In this document: one piece after another, positions 22,096 to 33,537 of the stretch | How the letters are laid out: every line of letters begins with the position of its first letter | How positions within the stretch are numbered: position 1 is the stretch's first letter | Source of the DNA: Acheta domesticus | Lineage: Eukaryota; Arthropoda; Insecta; Orthoptera; Gryllidae | DNA length: 64,000 nt | Direction of reading: 5' to 3' | NCBI GenBank assembly: GCA_031308135.1 | Contig: JAHLJT010003656.1 | Span: 75,566,698-75,630,697, forward strand | Notes under the pieces: generated by a model | The model's database searches: none | What the model was told of the DNA's origin: nothing | What the model saw: the letters and a program-made list of their open reading frames with translations, nothing else | Made by a program: the position numbers and the translations under genes

Positions 22096-23690
22096 ATGGA
22101 AGAGTACAAAACAACTGCATTATCGAAGAGAGGTACATACATGCAATTCGATTGCATAGAGTTATTAGTGTAATTTTATATACGGTTGCAGGTTCTGCAC
22201 GACTTTAAAAAGGTGAGGTAGAATCGAGAATTGCCGAACCAGCAAGAATGTAATAGGATGTCCAGGAAGATTTCATTATTTTCTGTACTATATGAGAAAC
22301 GGTTTTTAAAGCCTTGGATCTCTAAATTCCACATTATGAGATCCTAGAACGTTTCGTTTCGGAGTTATATAACTATCTAGAATTCAACAATGTTGCCCGA
22401 GTATTGCGGGTAGCATGTGACATGAATATTAAGCAGGTTTTTTTCTTCAATAAATCCTTCATATTTTGAAAGTTAAAGTGCAATTCATCACTTCTCCGTA
22501 AAATTACCTTTCTTCAGAGAGTTTATTTTTAAAGCATTCAATATCATTGTACACATAGTATCTCTAACAATGTACTGATTGTTAATTACTGAATTACTGA
22601 AACATAATTATTGACGAGGAATCACGCGTGAGGGAAGCAAGAGAGTGTGTATAAGAATGAGATGGTGAGAAATGTAAATTATTTGAAATGCTTTTGAAAT
22701 TAATATATATTAGTAGTGTGTAAAAGAAATATACCAAGATGCTGGATGCTCTTCATGAACAACCATTATGAATATTATTTAGAAAGAAAAAAAACAGCCC
22801 TACATTTGAGATGGTATCTACGATTGAACATCTTCCTCACATCATTTTGAGCGATTAATATGTGACATGAGTGGTCTCATATACAAGTCGTATTATTGCT
22901 TACCTTCAGTTGTTTTAACATTAATTACAGTAATGTATTTATGAATAATGTGTTTCTGTGTGAAACGTATCGCTTGTGTACTTACCACTTACGTAATCGT
23001 TACCAATAATACGTGAATGTAAGCCCGATTGTAGCACAACTAGTTGATTAAAATATAGTGTTTTGTTAGTCGTTAATAAAGTTGAACAAAAGATGATCAA
23101 ATTGCTTGAGAAAGTTGTTTCTAGAGGGATTCTTGGTAATAATACTTTGAAGAATAAAAAATAACAAAAACTAATATGAGAACTTTTAGATACACTTGCC
23201 AAACGTAAAATAATAACCAAGAGTATTGTAAACTCAGCGTAATTATTTGCACGAAATTATGAAAAATGCCTTACTTTTTATAAGTATTATGACTACAAAC
23301 GCATTCAACGTGTCGGCTCTGGCGTTACCTTGGGAGTACATCTGATCCTAGATGAGTTTAAAAATTATGGGCAATTCGTGCGTTTGCACCCACATACGTT
23401 ATTTTGAGCAGCATTGAGCATTCGCCCGCGTCCCATGATACCGTCTTCTCTACTTCACTCGTCGGGGGACTAGACGTTGTGTGCGCTAATCAGGCTGCCA
23501 CACGGTAGCGATTTCAAGGCACAGTTACATGCTGAAATATCTGTTACAAATAGAATTACGATCCTTCTCGAAATTATCATGCGATATATTAGAGGTTGTT
23601 TAATGATCCAAATCAACAGTTTAGTAGAGTGAGTTGTGTGATTCAAATTAATATGTTATTCTCAAAAACTAGCCCAAGCGTTTCAACCGG
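22096..23690. other. AT-rich DNA, nothing recognised
   Basis: No gene, RNA or repeat family recognised. The open frame at 22939-23220 (minus, 93 residues) is hydrophobic and phenylalanine-rich with no motif. Composition turns GC-richer after about 23440. Confidence 0.45.
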
Positions 23691-23759
23691 CGCGTGTCTG
23701 TGAATAGTATACAGGGTACGATATCTTTAATAACAGTAGTTTTCCTTCAGTATTCCTTC

Positions 23760-23850
23760 GGGACCACCATCACTGCCCCCAATTCAATCACCATAACCAT
23801 CACGAACTCGACCTGCATCACACCGCCAGCACTACCAACAGCGCGTCCGG
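23760..23850. repeat. Degenerate ACC/ATCAC-rich stretch
   Basis: Repeats of the type 'accaccatcac', 'caccataaccatcacg' and 'caccgccagcactacc' form a short, imperfect simple-sequence region just before the polypurine island. Confidence 0.4.
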
Positions 23851-23929
23851 GTTACATAGCTATGCACCAATGCTGTGCCTCGCGGGCTCGGCAGCGTACA
23901 AGGGAAAATATCGGGACCATTTTTTCACA

Positions 23930-24745
23930 GCAACAGCATGACACAAACTGGCGGGCAAATGGACGGGGGAAGAGGGTGGAGGGAAGCGGGGAGTAAAGCG
24001 GTTTGAAGGAAGGGGGAAGCAAAGGACAGTGGTAGGTGGAACGGTGAGTGGACGGCGGGAAATGTGCGAGGGGGAACGTGAGACGGGGAAGGTAGGCCAA
24101 AGAATATAGGGACGAGAATTGTGAAAAGGGAATTTGGAGGCCAGGAATGTGAGGCGGGGAATTTAGGGGTGGAGAATGTTGAGACGAAAATAAGGGAGCA
24201 GGGAATGGAGTGCGAGGAGTGCAGGAGTGAGGAATGAAGAGGCGAGGAACGTGGAGGTAGCAAAGTGGGACGGGGAATGTAGAACGGGGAACGTGGGAGC
24301 GGGGAATGTCAGACGGAGAGCATTGAGTAGGGAATATAGAGACAAGGAATTTGGGAGAGAGGAATAAGGAATTTGGGAATGGGGAGTGCAGAATAAGAGA
24401 TGAAAACTGAGGGAAGCGGAGAAACGGGGTGGGGAATGGGAAGTGGAGATTGGAGGGCGGAGAATGGGAAAATGATGGATGGGGTATGCAGGGCGGGTAC
24501 CGTGAAGAGGGGACCGAGAATTAGACGTAGACAAACGGCGAGAAAGGAAACAGCAGACGAGAAACAGCAGTCGAGAAACGGAGAGCAATACACGGAATAC
24601 AAGAGAAGGGAGGCGGGAAACGCAAGGAGAGTCTGTGATTGGGCCAGGGATAGTGTGTGCGGGTGATGGTGGAAAGGAGTGGGCTGGGAAGGGAGGGAGA
24701 GGGGTGGGGAAGGGGGAAAGGGAGGGGAGGGGAGGGCGCCCGGGG
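23930..24745. repeat. Polypurine (G/A) degenerate minisatellite island
   Basis: About 800 bp in which the plus strand is dominated by G and A. A degenerate unit of about 14-15 bp is visible, for example 'gggaatgtagaacg', 'gggaacgtgggagcg', 'gggaatgtcagacgg' at about 24270-24320. Strand asymmetry is extreme. The long open frames over it on the minus strand are serine- and proline-rich products of low complexity and not genes. Confidence 0.8.
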
Positions 24746-25376
24746 CTGACAACGCAACGCTTCGTTGTTCCGCGAGTTGCCAACTTCTACAATCCCCGTG
24801 TGCCGCGTGACCGCGACGGGGCCCCGCTGCGCCTCTTTCACCACTAAATTGTATATTGAAATTTTGCAACATTATGTCATAGTGTCGGGAAATCAGACTC
24901 GCATTTTGCGAGCCACGCCGTCCAAACTTTACGCTCGAATCTATTCATCCAACGTTCAATGCTAGGGACATGTTATGTGCTCGTTTCCATTGTGCGGCAA
25001 TTTTTTTCTGCGAGCATTTTTCCCAAAATGCTGTAAAGGATAGTTTGTGCTGCATTTCAGACCAGATTATCTCGTTGAATAGGTGAAAATAAAAGCATAG
25101 GAGAAAGTTTGGAGGTAGTATGAGGATTGAGATATTAGGGGTATGGTTGGCGTGTACAATTTAAAAGTATTAAACGAGTTTCATCATAACAAAATATTCT
25201 CATTTTTGCTATTTTTATATTTCTCTGCATCAAGTATTAAAATTATAATGGCAATAATTTGTTACAATATACTTTTATAATTACTGTAATCGGCTTAGCA
25301 GATCTATCAATGTATTCACTGTTTTAAAATTTTAAATCATGAAATAGACGGCAAAAAATAATTATTATTATTATTA

Positions 25377-25408
<32 letters not shown>

Positions 25409-25899
25409 TTATTACAATTATTACATTTTTATTATTTAATATACTATGAAGAGAGAGAAAGAGAGGAAAAAGAACACTGATTACCAAAAACAATATTATG
25501 ACACGCACACTGGAATCGGCGGTAGGGGAGCATCTTATTGGTCTTGGAATCCAAACTCTGGATGACAATATTGAATTTGAAGTATAACGGTTGGAATTAA
25601 TTTATACCTTCATGAACACACAAGCAAGTAAAACGTAGTAAAATTGACAGCAGACTACCCATTACTACTAGAGCTAAAAAGATGCGTTTCAAGTTGTTAA
25701 AATAATTATATTTATAACTGAACGTATTTGCTCAGATATATTAATGTGCACAACTACAGAACAAAGGCAGTAACATTTTCCCACAGATGTTCTGGATACC
25801 GGCGCGACGGCAGTCTTGTGCAACAAACGTGAAGGACAATGGCGAGCGAAAGTGGGCGCGAACTGGGTTGCAGCGGGTGGTAGTTTCCAATTCCGCTGA
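24746..25899. other. AT-rich DNA with an ATT tract
   Basis: No gene recognised. An (ATT)n tract, interrupted by one ATC, lies at about 25359-25410, and a short GA-rich stretch at 25450-25470. The sequence becomes GC-rich at about 25790. Confidence 0.5.
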
Positions 25900-26039
25900 A
25901 AGCTGATGCTTCATTCGCGCGCCTCCCAGCGGTGCGAGGGCGTGGCCTGCCTTGTCTCTGTCCTCCCCACCCGCCCCCGACAGCCCCGCCTCGCTCTGCA
26001 ACCTTAACGTAGTGACGCCTGTCCCAGGACTGGCCCGGA

Positions 26040-26820
26040 TCTCCCCGCCATGCACTTTCCCTTCAAACACTGTGTGGCCATTCACTATCTTCAAACACTT
26101 TCCCGATAACGTTTCCCCACCAACACCTTTTCCGACCAACACTTTTCCGACCAACACTTTTCCGACCAACACTTTTCCGACCAACACTTTTCCGACCAAC
26201 ACTTTTCCGACAAACACATTCTGGCCGTTCACCCTCCCGTCATGCCGTCCCCTGCCATGCACTTCTTCCACGCCACCCAGTCCCCCGCCATACACTTCCT
26301 CGCCACACACTCTCCCTCCGTACAGAACCCGCCATCACGTCCCCGCTATGCACTTTCCCGCCACGCCCATTCCCGCCAAACACTTTCTGGTCATTCACTC
26401 TCCTGTCATACTGGAGATTGCCTGCTATGCATTTCTTCTATTGTACGCACTCCACCGCCATGCAATGTCCATCCACGCACTTGCCCTCCACGCACTTGCC
26501 CTCCACGCACTTGCCCTCCACGCACTTGCCCTCCACGCACTTGCCCTCCACGCACTTGCCCTCCACGCACTTGCCCTCCACGCACTTGCCCTCCACGCAC
26601 TTGCCCTCCACGCACTTGCCCTCCGCGCACTTGCCCTCCGCGCACTTGCCCTCCACGCACTTGCCCTCCACGCACTTGCCCTCCACGCACTTGCCCTCCA
26701 CGCACTTGCCCTCCACGCACTTGCCCTCCACGCACTTGCCCTCCACGCACTTGCCCTCCACGCACTTGCCCTCCACGCACTTGCCCTCCACGCACTTGCC
26801 CTCCACGCACTTCTCTGCTC
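26040..26820. repeat. 15-bp minisatellite, degenerate to perfect
   Basis: Two nearly perfect blocks are set in a degenerate array. At about 26128-26216 the unit CCGACCAACACTTTT repeats six times. At 26474-26818 the unit CACGCACTTGCCCTC repeats 23 times, two units carrying CGCGCAC. The intervening sequence has decayed units of the form ccgccatgcacttcc. All share a CC-N2-CA-N-CACTT frame. Because 15 is divisible by three, several frames stay open on both strands, which explains the long but meaningless open frames here. Confidence 0.95.
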
Positions 26821-27129
26821 ACATTCCCTGCCATCGGCTCTTCACCACGCAACTCGGCGTCCTGCATTCCTCCGACCATCCCCAGCCCTGCTGCGTCTGC
26901 CCTCGCCCTCTCCTGCACTCCGCTTTCCATCCACGTTCCTTCTTGCACCTCCCTATAGTATACCCTACCCAACTTCTCCCTCCCCGATATTTCCTTTTGC
27001 CACATCCCTTCTCCAATTTTTTCGTCCACAAGATTTCTCTCCCCGTATTCCTCCGGCCTCCGCCCGATCCACCCCTCCCTCCCTTCTCTGTCTCCCACCA
27101 TCGCGTCGCCGTCGACAAGGCGTGGCCGG

Positions 27130-27860
27130 GGCGGCAATTTGCGTGTTTGACTTGGCGCAAATAGCCGGCGACGTCCCCGCCACCTGGTGGTAATTAAGGT
27201 TGTCACGAGCGGAGCGGGCAGGTCGAAGCGGGGTTGGGGGGAGCGGGGCGGCGCGGGATCGGTCGAGCGGAACGAGGAGGGACGAGGAGGGGTGAGGCGG
27301 GCAAAGGCGGGGAGAGGCAGGGAGGGGCGAGCAGGGTAGCCGAGGAGGAGAGGAAGTGGGAGAGGAGAGGGAGTGAGGGCGGGCTGGATGGGGCGAAGTG
27401 TGGCAAGGGAAGTGGGTGGCAAGGGGGCTGGGTGGCGAGGGGGCGTGGGTAGCGAGAGTGGGCGTGGGGCGAGGGGGGTGAAGGGAGCGATGGGGATGAG
27501 ACGGGGCAGGTGGGACGGGCATTGCGGTCCGGAGCATGCGGGGCGGGGTGGTGGTTCAGGGTGGGGCGGGACGGGGCAGGAATGGAGGCGGGGACACGAA
27601 GGCGTGGCCGAAGGGCGAAGAGTGCCGATAACGGCTCCGCAATCGCGAGTTCCGCGGGCGCCAACGGGCGAATTCCGAGGCGCCAACGGCCGACGGCGCC
27701 AGATGGCGCGCTGACACGCAGAGCACTCGGCACGGCGGCGGCCCCCCTCCCCGGAAGCGGATGTGGGCGCGACCGAAGCAGAGGCATCGCGGAGACAAAA
27801 TCAAACGATTGTTTGGATTCGGTGATGGTTGGGAAATGCCTCTTACGGCGACAGACTTCA
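27130..27860. other. GC-rich CpG island with G-rich low-complexity core
   Basis: Plus-strand G-rich sequence from about 27210 to 27600 with repeated 'gggcgaggggg'-like phrases, followed by CpG-dense DNA to about 27780. It contains the AGATGGCGC site listed separately. It may be a regulatory island, but no transcript structure can be read from it. Confidence 0.5.
27701..27709 (+). promoter_or_regulatory. CTCF-like core motif AGATGGCGC
   Basis: AGATGGCGC matches the conserved 3' core of the insect and vertebrate CTCF motif (AGRKGGCRS) at all nine positions. The five bases before it match the usual CCASY at three. It lies in a CpG-rich segment between minisatellites. A single match of this length is weak evidence for binding. 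Confidence 0.3.
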
Positions 27861-27862
27861 CT

Positions 27863-28373
27863 GGTTGATTGATTGATTGATTGATTGATTAGTGTTTTCG
27901 GGCTCGTCACATGCTAAGGTCATTAGGCTCGTAGTTCATGTTTTTACCGTGAGAGATAGCGACGATCTTCCCCCACTGGATGGTGAGATTCGGCATTGAC
28001 CGAATCGTACATCGGCTTGCCGGGATAGCTTCCACTATCAGCCACTGCTCCAGCCGGAACAAGCTCCAAGCTCCCGACTGATTTCCCGACATGTGTGGTA
28101 GTATAAGTGAAAGTGTGTGTAAATAAGGGGTGAGAATGAGGCAAGGAAGAGAAAGGAAAAATCGCGTGCGGTCTGGTTTTAGGGCACTGCAACGACATTC
28201 CCCTGGTGATAACCGGAGACAAACACGGAATCCGATCAGAGCAGCTGACTGCTAGAATTACCCTCCAGGCAGTGTCTGATTTCGACCTAGCTATGTGGCA
28301 CGAAAATCCTGCTACTATCGCTACTCGAACCGAGGACCTCCCGGTCGGAGGCACTGCAAACTCTCTCGGTGTG
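27863..28373 (-). mobile_element. SINE1, minus orientation, head shortened
   Basis: Starts on plus with a (TTGA)n tail of about five units, then the SINE1 3' block (cgtcacatgctaaggtcatt, then gagagatagcgacgatctt). The middle block 'gctagaattaccctccaggcagtg' follows, and the head with 'actcgaaccgaggacctcccgg'. About 27 bp between 'aggcactgca' and 'ctctcgg', including the A box, are missing. The CA tract is reduced to a short gtgtgtg. Confidence 0.85.
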
Positions 28374-30785
28374 TAGTTCGACGCGAAGGATAGTTTCACG
28401 AGTGATTTACTTAGTTCGAATATCGCCACTAAAAATAATAGTGAAATAATTGATACAATTTATTTCGAAAAGCAGATGAGAATATGTATGCGTGTGAATA
28501 AGTCATCAAATGGATGTAAAAGGGCAAGTCATAAATACCGAATATCAAAAATTCCATGTTGTTTACTTTTACCTGCTCTGCTGACCGAACTCGCTTTAGG
28601 CTAAATTTTAGTCACAGAATCATGCACCTACATAAAATTTGTTAAAAGGAATTTTGTTTTGCAATTGAGCTAAATAAGTATATTGATTTCATGCGAACAT
28701 TATCTAGTTGGCAGAATGACAAAAATAATATTGAAGAAAATAGCTCCAGGACACATCAGCCAACGCATGTAAAATGAATGCGAATCATTTCACCGACCAC
28801 CCTCCCCAATTTAGTTTGGCATCAATGGGTGCCAAAAAAATCGCTTATGTGACTGAGCAGACAACACGAACATCTGGTTCCATCGACAGGCTAAGAGAGC
28901 AATTGCCTTCCGCAAGGTTGTGGTGAGCTACTTTAAGTAATAATTTTACAAAATCTGCATTTAATACACTGAAATTACAAGATATCCTTGTAATTTTGAA
29001 AAAAGCAAAAAACTGCATTCAGAAAATTAAAAAATATGTTTAATGATATGTGTCACATATTTTTATTAAATTATCGTACGACAGTAAATGTAAAAAAAGC
29101 GTGTCGTGTTAATAATTTAGTGCAATAAATATGAAACACTTCAAATGTATTACCCTAATCATACAAAGTCGCTTCAGATTCTCTCCTATAGAAAAGTATT
29201 GCGTAGATTTTCACTGGGACATTTCGGAATCGAAGTCCATGAAAGGGATGTAGACGCTTTGTTGTTCAGTACGTCTGTGTCCTTTTTGCAGATAGTATGT
29301 TGAACAACGCCAAACAGCAATACCAGCATAAAGGACTCAACAACCGAGCAATACCCCTTTACAGCAAAAGCGCATTTCTTTTAGACTTCGATCTTCGGAT
29401 CGATTGGGAAGCCATTCCTTCTGTTTGCGCCCGCTCTCGTAAAAGCGAACGAAATGAGCGAACCAGGATTGCACAGCAAACATCTATTCGCTTTACTGCC
29501 GCTTATTTACAGATTACAACGCACTGCCTACAAAACGAGAATATGAGTATTGGCAAAGTTTCTCAGAAACGGTTCGTTCAATTCCACGTCTTGTATCGAA
29601 AAATTTAAGATACATTAAACGAGAGAGAGAGAGCAATGCCGAAAACAGCCTTCTGGCCTCAAATTATGTTTATTGTTGGTTGAGTTCAATAAAAGATTGC
29701 GTTTAATCTCGCTGTTCACGTTATTTTCTCCCCCGGTTTTTATTGTAACGTTTCGTTTGTTTACTTGTTCTTTGTTCATAAAACATTTGATTCTTTTGCT
29801 GTTTCTACCAATAATACACTTATCAGTTCTCTCAATTTTGTCGTACCCATTCGCGATAAATTACAGATCTAAAAAGCTAAAAAAAAATGTCGGTGCCTGT
29901 ATGCGAATATTCTATTTTGATTTTTTCCAATCATGTCATTTGCGTCTATTAAAATGGGTAGCGCATTTACATCTACGAGACTTAAATATAAAGGTTAATA
30001 ATGACAAGGCCACTATGTCACTTAGTTTTTGTCAAAAGAAACACACACAGTTCTGATGCTAAATCTCCTTGGGATCTTTATACGACAGTAACTTATCAAT
30101 TTTCTACTGATAAAAATTGTAGTAATTGTTGTAGTAAAGTAGTTGTTAGAGTAGTAACGTAGTAAAGTAATTGTTTTAGTAATTGTAGCAATTTAGTAAA
30201 TATATCGTGATTTTATAGAAGGAAAATGTTATGACGTGGAGTGGAAAATAAATGTGGAAAATAATTGAAGTGCCTTGCGGTTATGTGAAGAGAAATGCAG
30301 TGAGTTCTGTGAAACCCTGCACCTCCAGGTTTATAATGGTTAGGTCTAGCGATACGAACTTTAAATGTTTCTTATTTATTTCAAAAAAATTTATGAATTA
30401 AAGTAGACAAATCTTTAGTTGCAAAGCGTGTAAAATATGTATTGACTACATGCTGCAAAAATATCAACGTGCAGAAATATTTAATCTTTCTACCAGCATA
30501 GCGTACCGCCTCCACTGGCTATTTTTATTTGATCAAAAAAATTTATGCAAGTTCATAATAAAACGAAATTATAAGAACACTGTATAATATTTCACAACTG
30601 GTTTAGGGTTCGTTAATCGTAGTATACAGTGTGAAGAAAGACGTAATGGTTAATATTAGCCATCATTTCGGATTATTGCTAAATTGATAGGTTGCTATAG
30701 TTCAGCGGCAACACAGTTCCTTTAACTGCATCGTTAATCGGTAGCTGATATTCGACAATAGCTATATTTGTGGGTCAAATTCAAC
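28374..30785. other. AT-rich DNA, nothing firmly recognised
   Basis: No host gene recognised. A 103-codon open frame at 29297-29608 (plus) has a mixed composition but no motif. At 30115-30205 the word TAGTAA and variants recur irregularly. The rest is AT-rich without visible structure. Confidence 0.45.
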
Positions 30786-30932
30786 TACTAACTTGAGAAT
30801 TCGGCTGCTCTGATAGATTTCCATGCTTTCCTCGATCAGTATCCGGAAAATGCTTAACAAACAGGCTGTGGACGGCTCGTGATGTCTCCTTCATCCTTGT
30901 TCCTTCTCTCCCCTTATCACACACATACACAC

Positions 30933-31006
<74 letters not shown>

Positions 31007-31165
31007 ATTTACATCATCACATGTCGGGAGTTGAGTCGGGAGCTAACTGTCCGATTAATTTCTATGACTTCTGTCATTTTATCAACTGGAAGCGAATATT
31101 CAATCGGTAGCTGCGTTACAACTGAATTTTTGCTACTGAAGCTCCCGATTGGATAACCGCGTCCC
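30786..31165 (+). mobile_element. SINE1 fragment with dinucleotide expansion
   Basis: Contains the SINE1 middle ('gaattcggctgctctgatag', 'cctcgatcagtatccgg', 'aaacaggctgtggac') and 3' parts ('atgtcgggagttgagtcggg'). At the position where other copies carry a short CA tract it has CACACATACACACA, a TA run (about 30936-30975) and a CA run (30976-31003). Head and tail are missing or heavily decayed. Confidence 0.7.
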
Positions 31166-31229
31166 GGGTGATCAAACGTCGAAGGTCGCACCAATTAAAT
31201 CGATGACTAACGAGTGCACAATACACTCC

Positions 31230-31800
31230 ACGCGCACTATCTCTACGCGCACGCGCTGCACGGACACAAGCGCTGCATGGACCCAAGTTCTCCAAGCTCA
31301 CGCTCTCCATGAGCATGCTCTCCCGCGCGCACGCTCTCCCCACACACGCTCCCCCCACACACACGCTCCACACACGCTCCACACACGCTCCACACACACG
31401 CTCCCCCCCACACACACGCTCCACACACGCACGCTCCCCACACACACTCTCCACACATACGCTCTCCACACACACGCTCTCCACACACACGCTCTCCACA
31501 CACACGCTCTCCACACACACGCTTTCCACACACACGCTCCCCCCCCACACACGCTCCCCCCACACACGCTCCCCCCACATACGCTCTCCACACACACGCT
31601 CCCCACACACACGCTACCCACACACACGCTACCCACACACACGCTACCCACACACACGCTCCCCACACACACGCTCTCCATGCGCACGCTCTCCATACTA
31701 AGCTCTCCACACCTACGTTCTCCACGCGCATGCTCTACATGCGCACCGTCTGCAGGCACACGCTCCGCACGCACACGCTATCCACGCACAAATCCCCCAT
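31230..31800. repeat. 15-bp CACACGCTCTCC minisatellite
   Basis: Units such as ACACACGCTCTCCAC and ACACACGCTCCCCAC repeat through the region, best preserved at about 31440-31690, with irregular shorter units at 31330-31440. Divisibility by three again leaves long cysteine-valine or histidine-threonine frames open. It grades at 31840-32030 into a CpG-rich segment. Confidence 0.9.
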
Positions 31801-31839
31801 ACACATCCAGCCCCCGGCCGTCAACGCCCTCCACCTTCG

Positions 31840-32945
31840 CGGGCGCGGAGGAAGAAGCGTTTGCTCATCCGCCCGGCGCTGCAGGGAACTCCGCGCAGCG
31901 AATCCGCCGACGCGAGCGCGGCCTACGCGCGTCGACCCGGGCGCTCGCGCGCAACTTCACTGAACATCGATGCGGAGCAACTCCACAATTTCGCTCCAAT
32001 GCGCCAGCGGGGAACGGAGTTACGGGCCCGGTATAATAATGCTCGAGTAAATTTCAAACAAACAGACAAACATAATACTTTTATTCCAGGGACACAACAT
32101 ATTCCTGCATTAAATGTGGGTATTACAAATTAATTTCAGTTCCACGAAACTTCAATACTTTGATAAAAGTGGTTGCCAGTCTCACTCGAGGTCTGTATAT
32201 GGAACATGTATATGAAAAATAAAAATATCTCGCGATTGTGTCAGCGGGAAACGCATTTCTTTCAAAACCTATCTAGCTGCTTTCAGTTTCAGAATAAGTT
32301 AAAGCGAAGAGGATAATTAATTCCGCTATATACAGTCAATCACACTATGTTATTTATATTATCAATCAAAAATCTCCATTGACAAAAAAATTGACTCACA
32401 TGGAAACAACTTTTCTCAATCACGTATTACTGTGGAATTTTAATATTAATGAAACATTTCAAAAATTTTCAGAATTTTTCTTAGAATTTTCCACTTCTAG
32501 AGAAGTATTTCTTAATGCAGAACCTTCAACATTCATAATTTCGAGTGGAAAAATCAGAAAATCAAATTCGGCTACCAGAGTTTGATGAATGAAACTAAAA
32601 CAGTGGTATGAGTCATTATTGCAAATTTCACGCGATTTCCGATAAGCTTTTACACACTTCGGTTACATAACAATTTTCGTGCTACTAGAAACTTATAAGC
32701 CAATAAAGTAACTGGTGCCTTCTAAAAAAATCCATTCCCTTCTTCGATTCTGCTGGCATCGCACTCAATCTAACGGAACTTATTTTACTTTGCCTCACGT
32801 AAATGCCAACTGGGCTTTTTAATACATGAACGTGTATCCAGGTCAAGAATAAATCTCTTTTGATATCAGAATCTGATTAGTTATTGTTGCATGCGGGATC
32901 GGATGGGGAGATACGGAGAGCAGAGTGTCGAAGGATTAATGCGGA
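31840..32945. other. Short CpG-rich segment, then AT-rich DNA
   Basis: 31840-32030 is CpG-rich with several GCGCGC-type words and may be regulatory. From 32040 to 32945 the DNA is AT-rich and I recognise nothing in it. Confidence 0.45.
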
Positions 32946-33150
32946 GATTGATTGATAAGCGTTTCCGGAGCGTCAACTGCTAAGCTCATTAGCCCCGTAA
33001 GAGTAATGTAGGATTTTTATTGTGGGAGATGACGATGATCTTCCCTAATGGGGATCCAGGGCTCTCCCCATGGCGAGGTCCGGGGTTGACCTACACGTCG
33101 GCTAGTGTCGAAAATCCTGACACCATCGACACTAACTCTAGGACCACCCG
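32946..33150 (-). mobile_element. SINE1 with internal deletion
   Basis: A GATTGATTGAT tail and the 3' block run to 'cacgtcggcta' (about 33103) and then jump directly to 'gtgtcgaaaatcctgacacc', the block normally next to the head. About 250-300 bp of the middle are missing. In full copies, similar CTAG-containing words lie on both sides of the lost segment, so deletion by short homology is plausible. Confidence 0.75.
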
Positions 33151-33537
33151 GACATAGTCACTACTGTGACATAAATTGTTTCCCTGGGCCATGTCGCTCG
33201 CCGAGACGAAGATTAAACGGAATGTACTCCCCCATACACAACACATTTTCTTCAATTGGTTTGCGAGTCTGCGGGCCAAGATTCGAGCAGACAGAATTGG
33301 GTATTCGGAACTTTCCCTCAGAATGTCAAACATTTTTAATTAGATTAAATACATTGTAAATGTTCAAAAATATGTTAACATTAAAATTATTTTTTGTATT
33401 ATTATTGTTATTTAATATACGGTCAACTTCAGTATGATAGGATTACTACATTAATTTTGTACAATTGTATTAAGTAACATGTAAATATTTTAATGTTTGG
33501 GTGATTGCTTGATTTTTTTTTATATTTACAGTAACTA

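Noticed and set aside
24163..24872. Serine/proline-rich 150-200 codon frames on the minus strand
   Set aside because: They overlap in several frames and reflect the polypurine bias of the plus strand, not codon use of a gene.
25952..27686. Several 200-400 codon frames over the 15-bp minisatellite on both strands
   Set aside because: The repeat period is a multiple of three and the units lack stops, and the translation is low-complexity on both strands.
31116..32036. Cysteine/valine-rich and histidine/threonine-rich frames
   Set aside because: Translations of the CACACGCTCTCC repeat.
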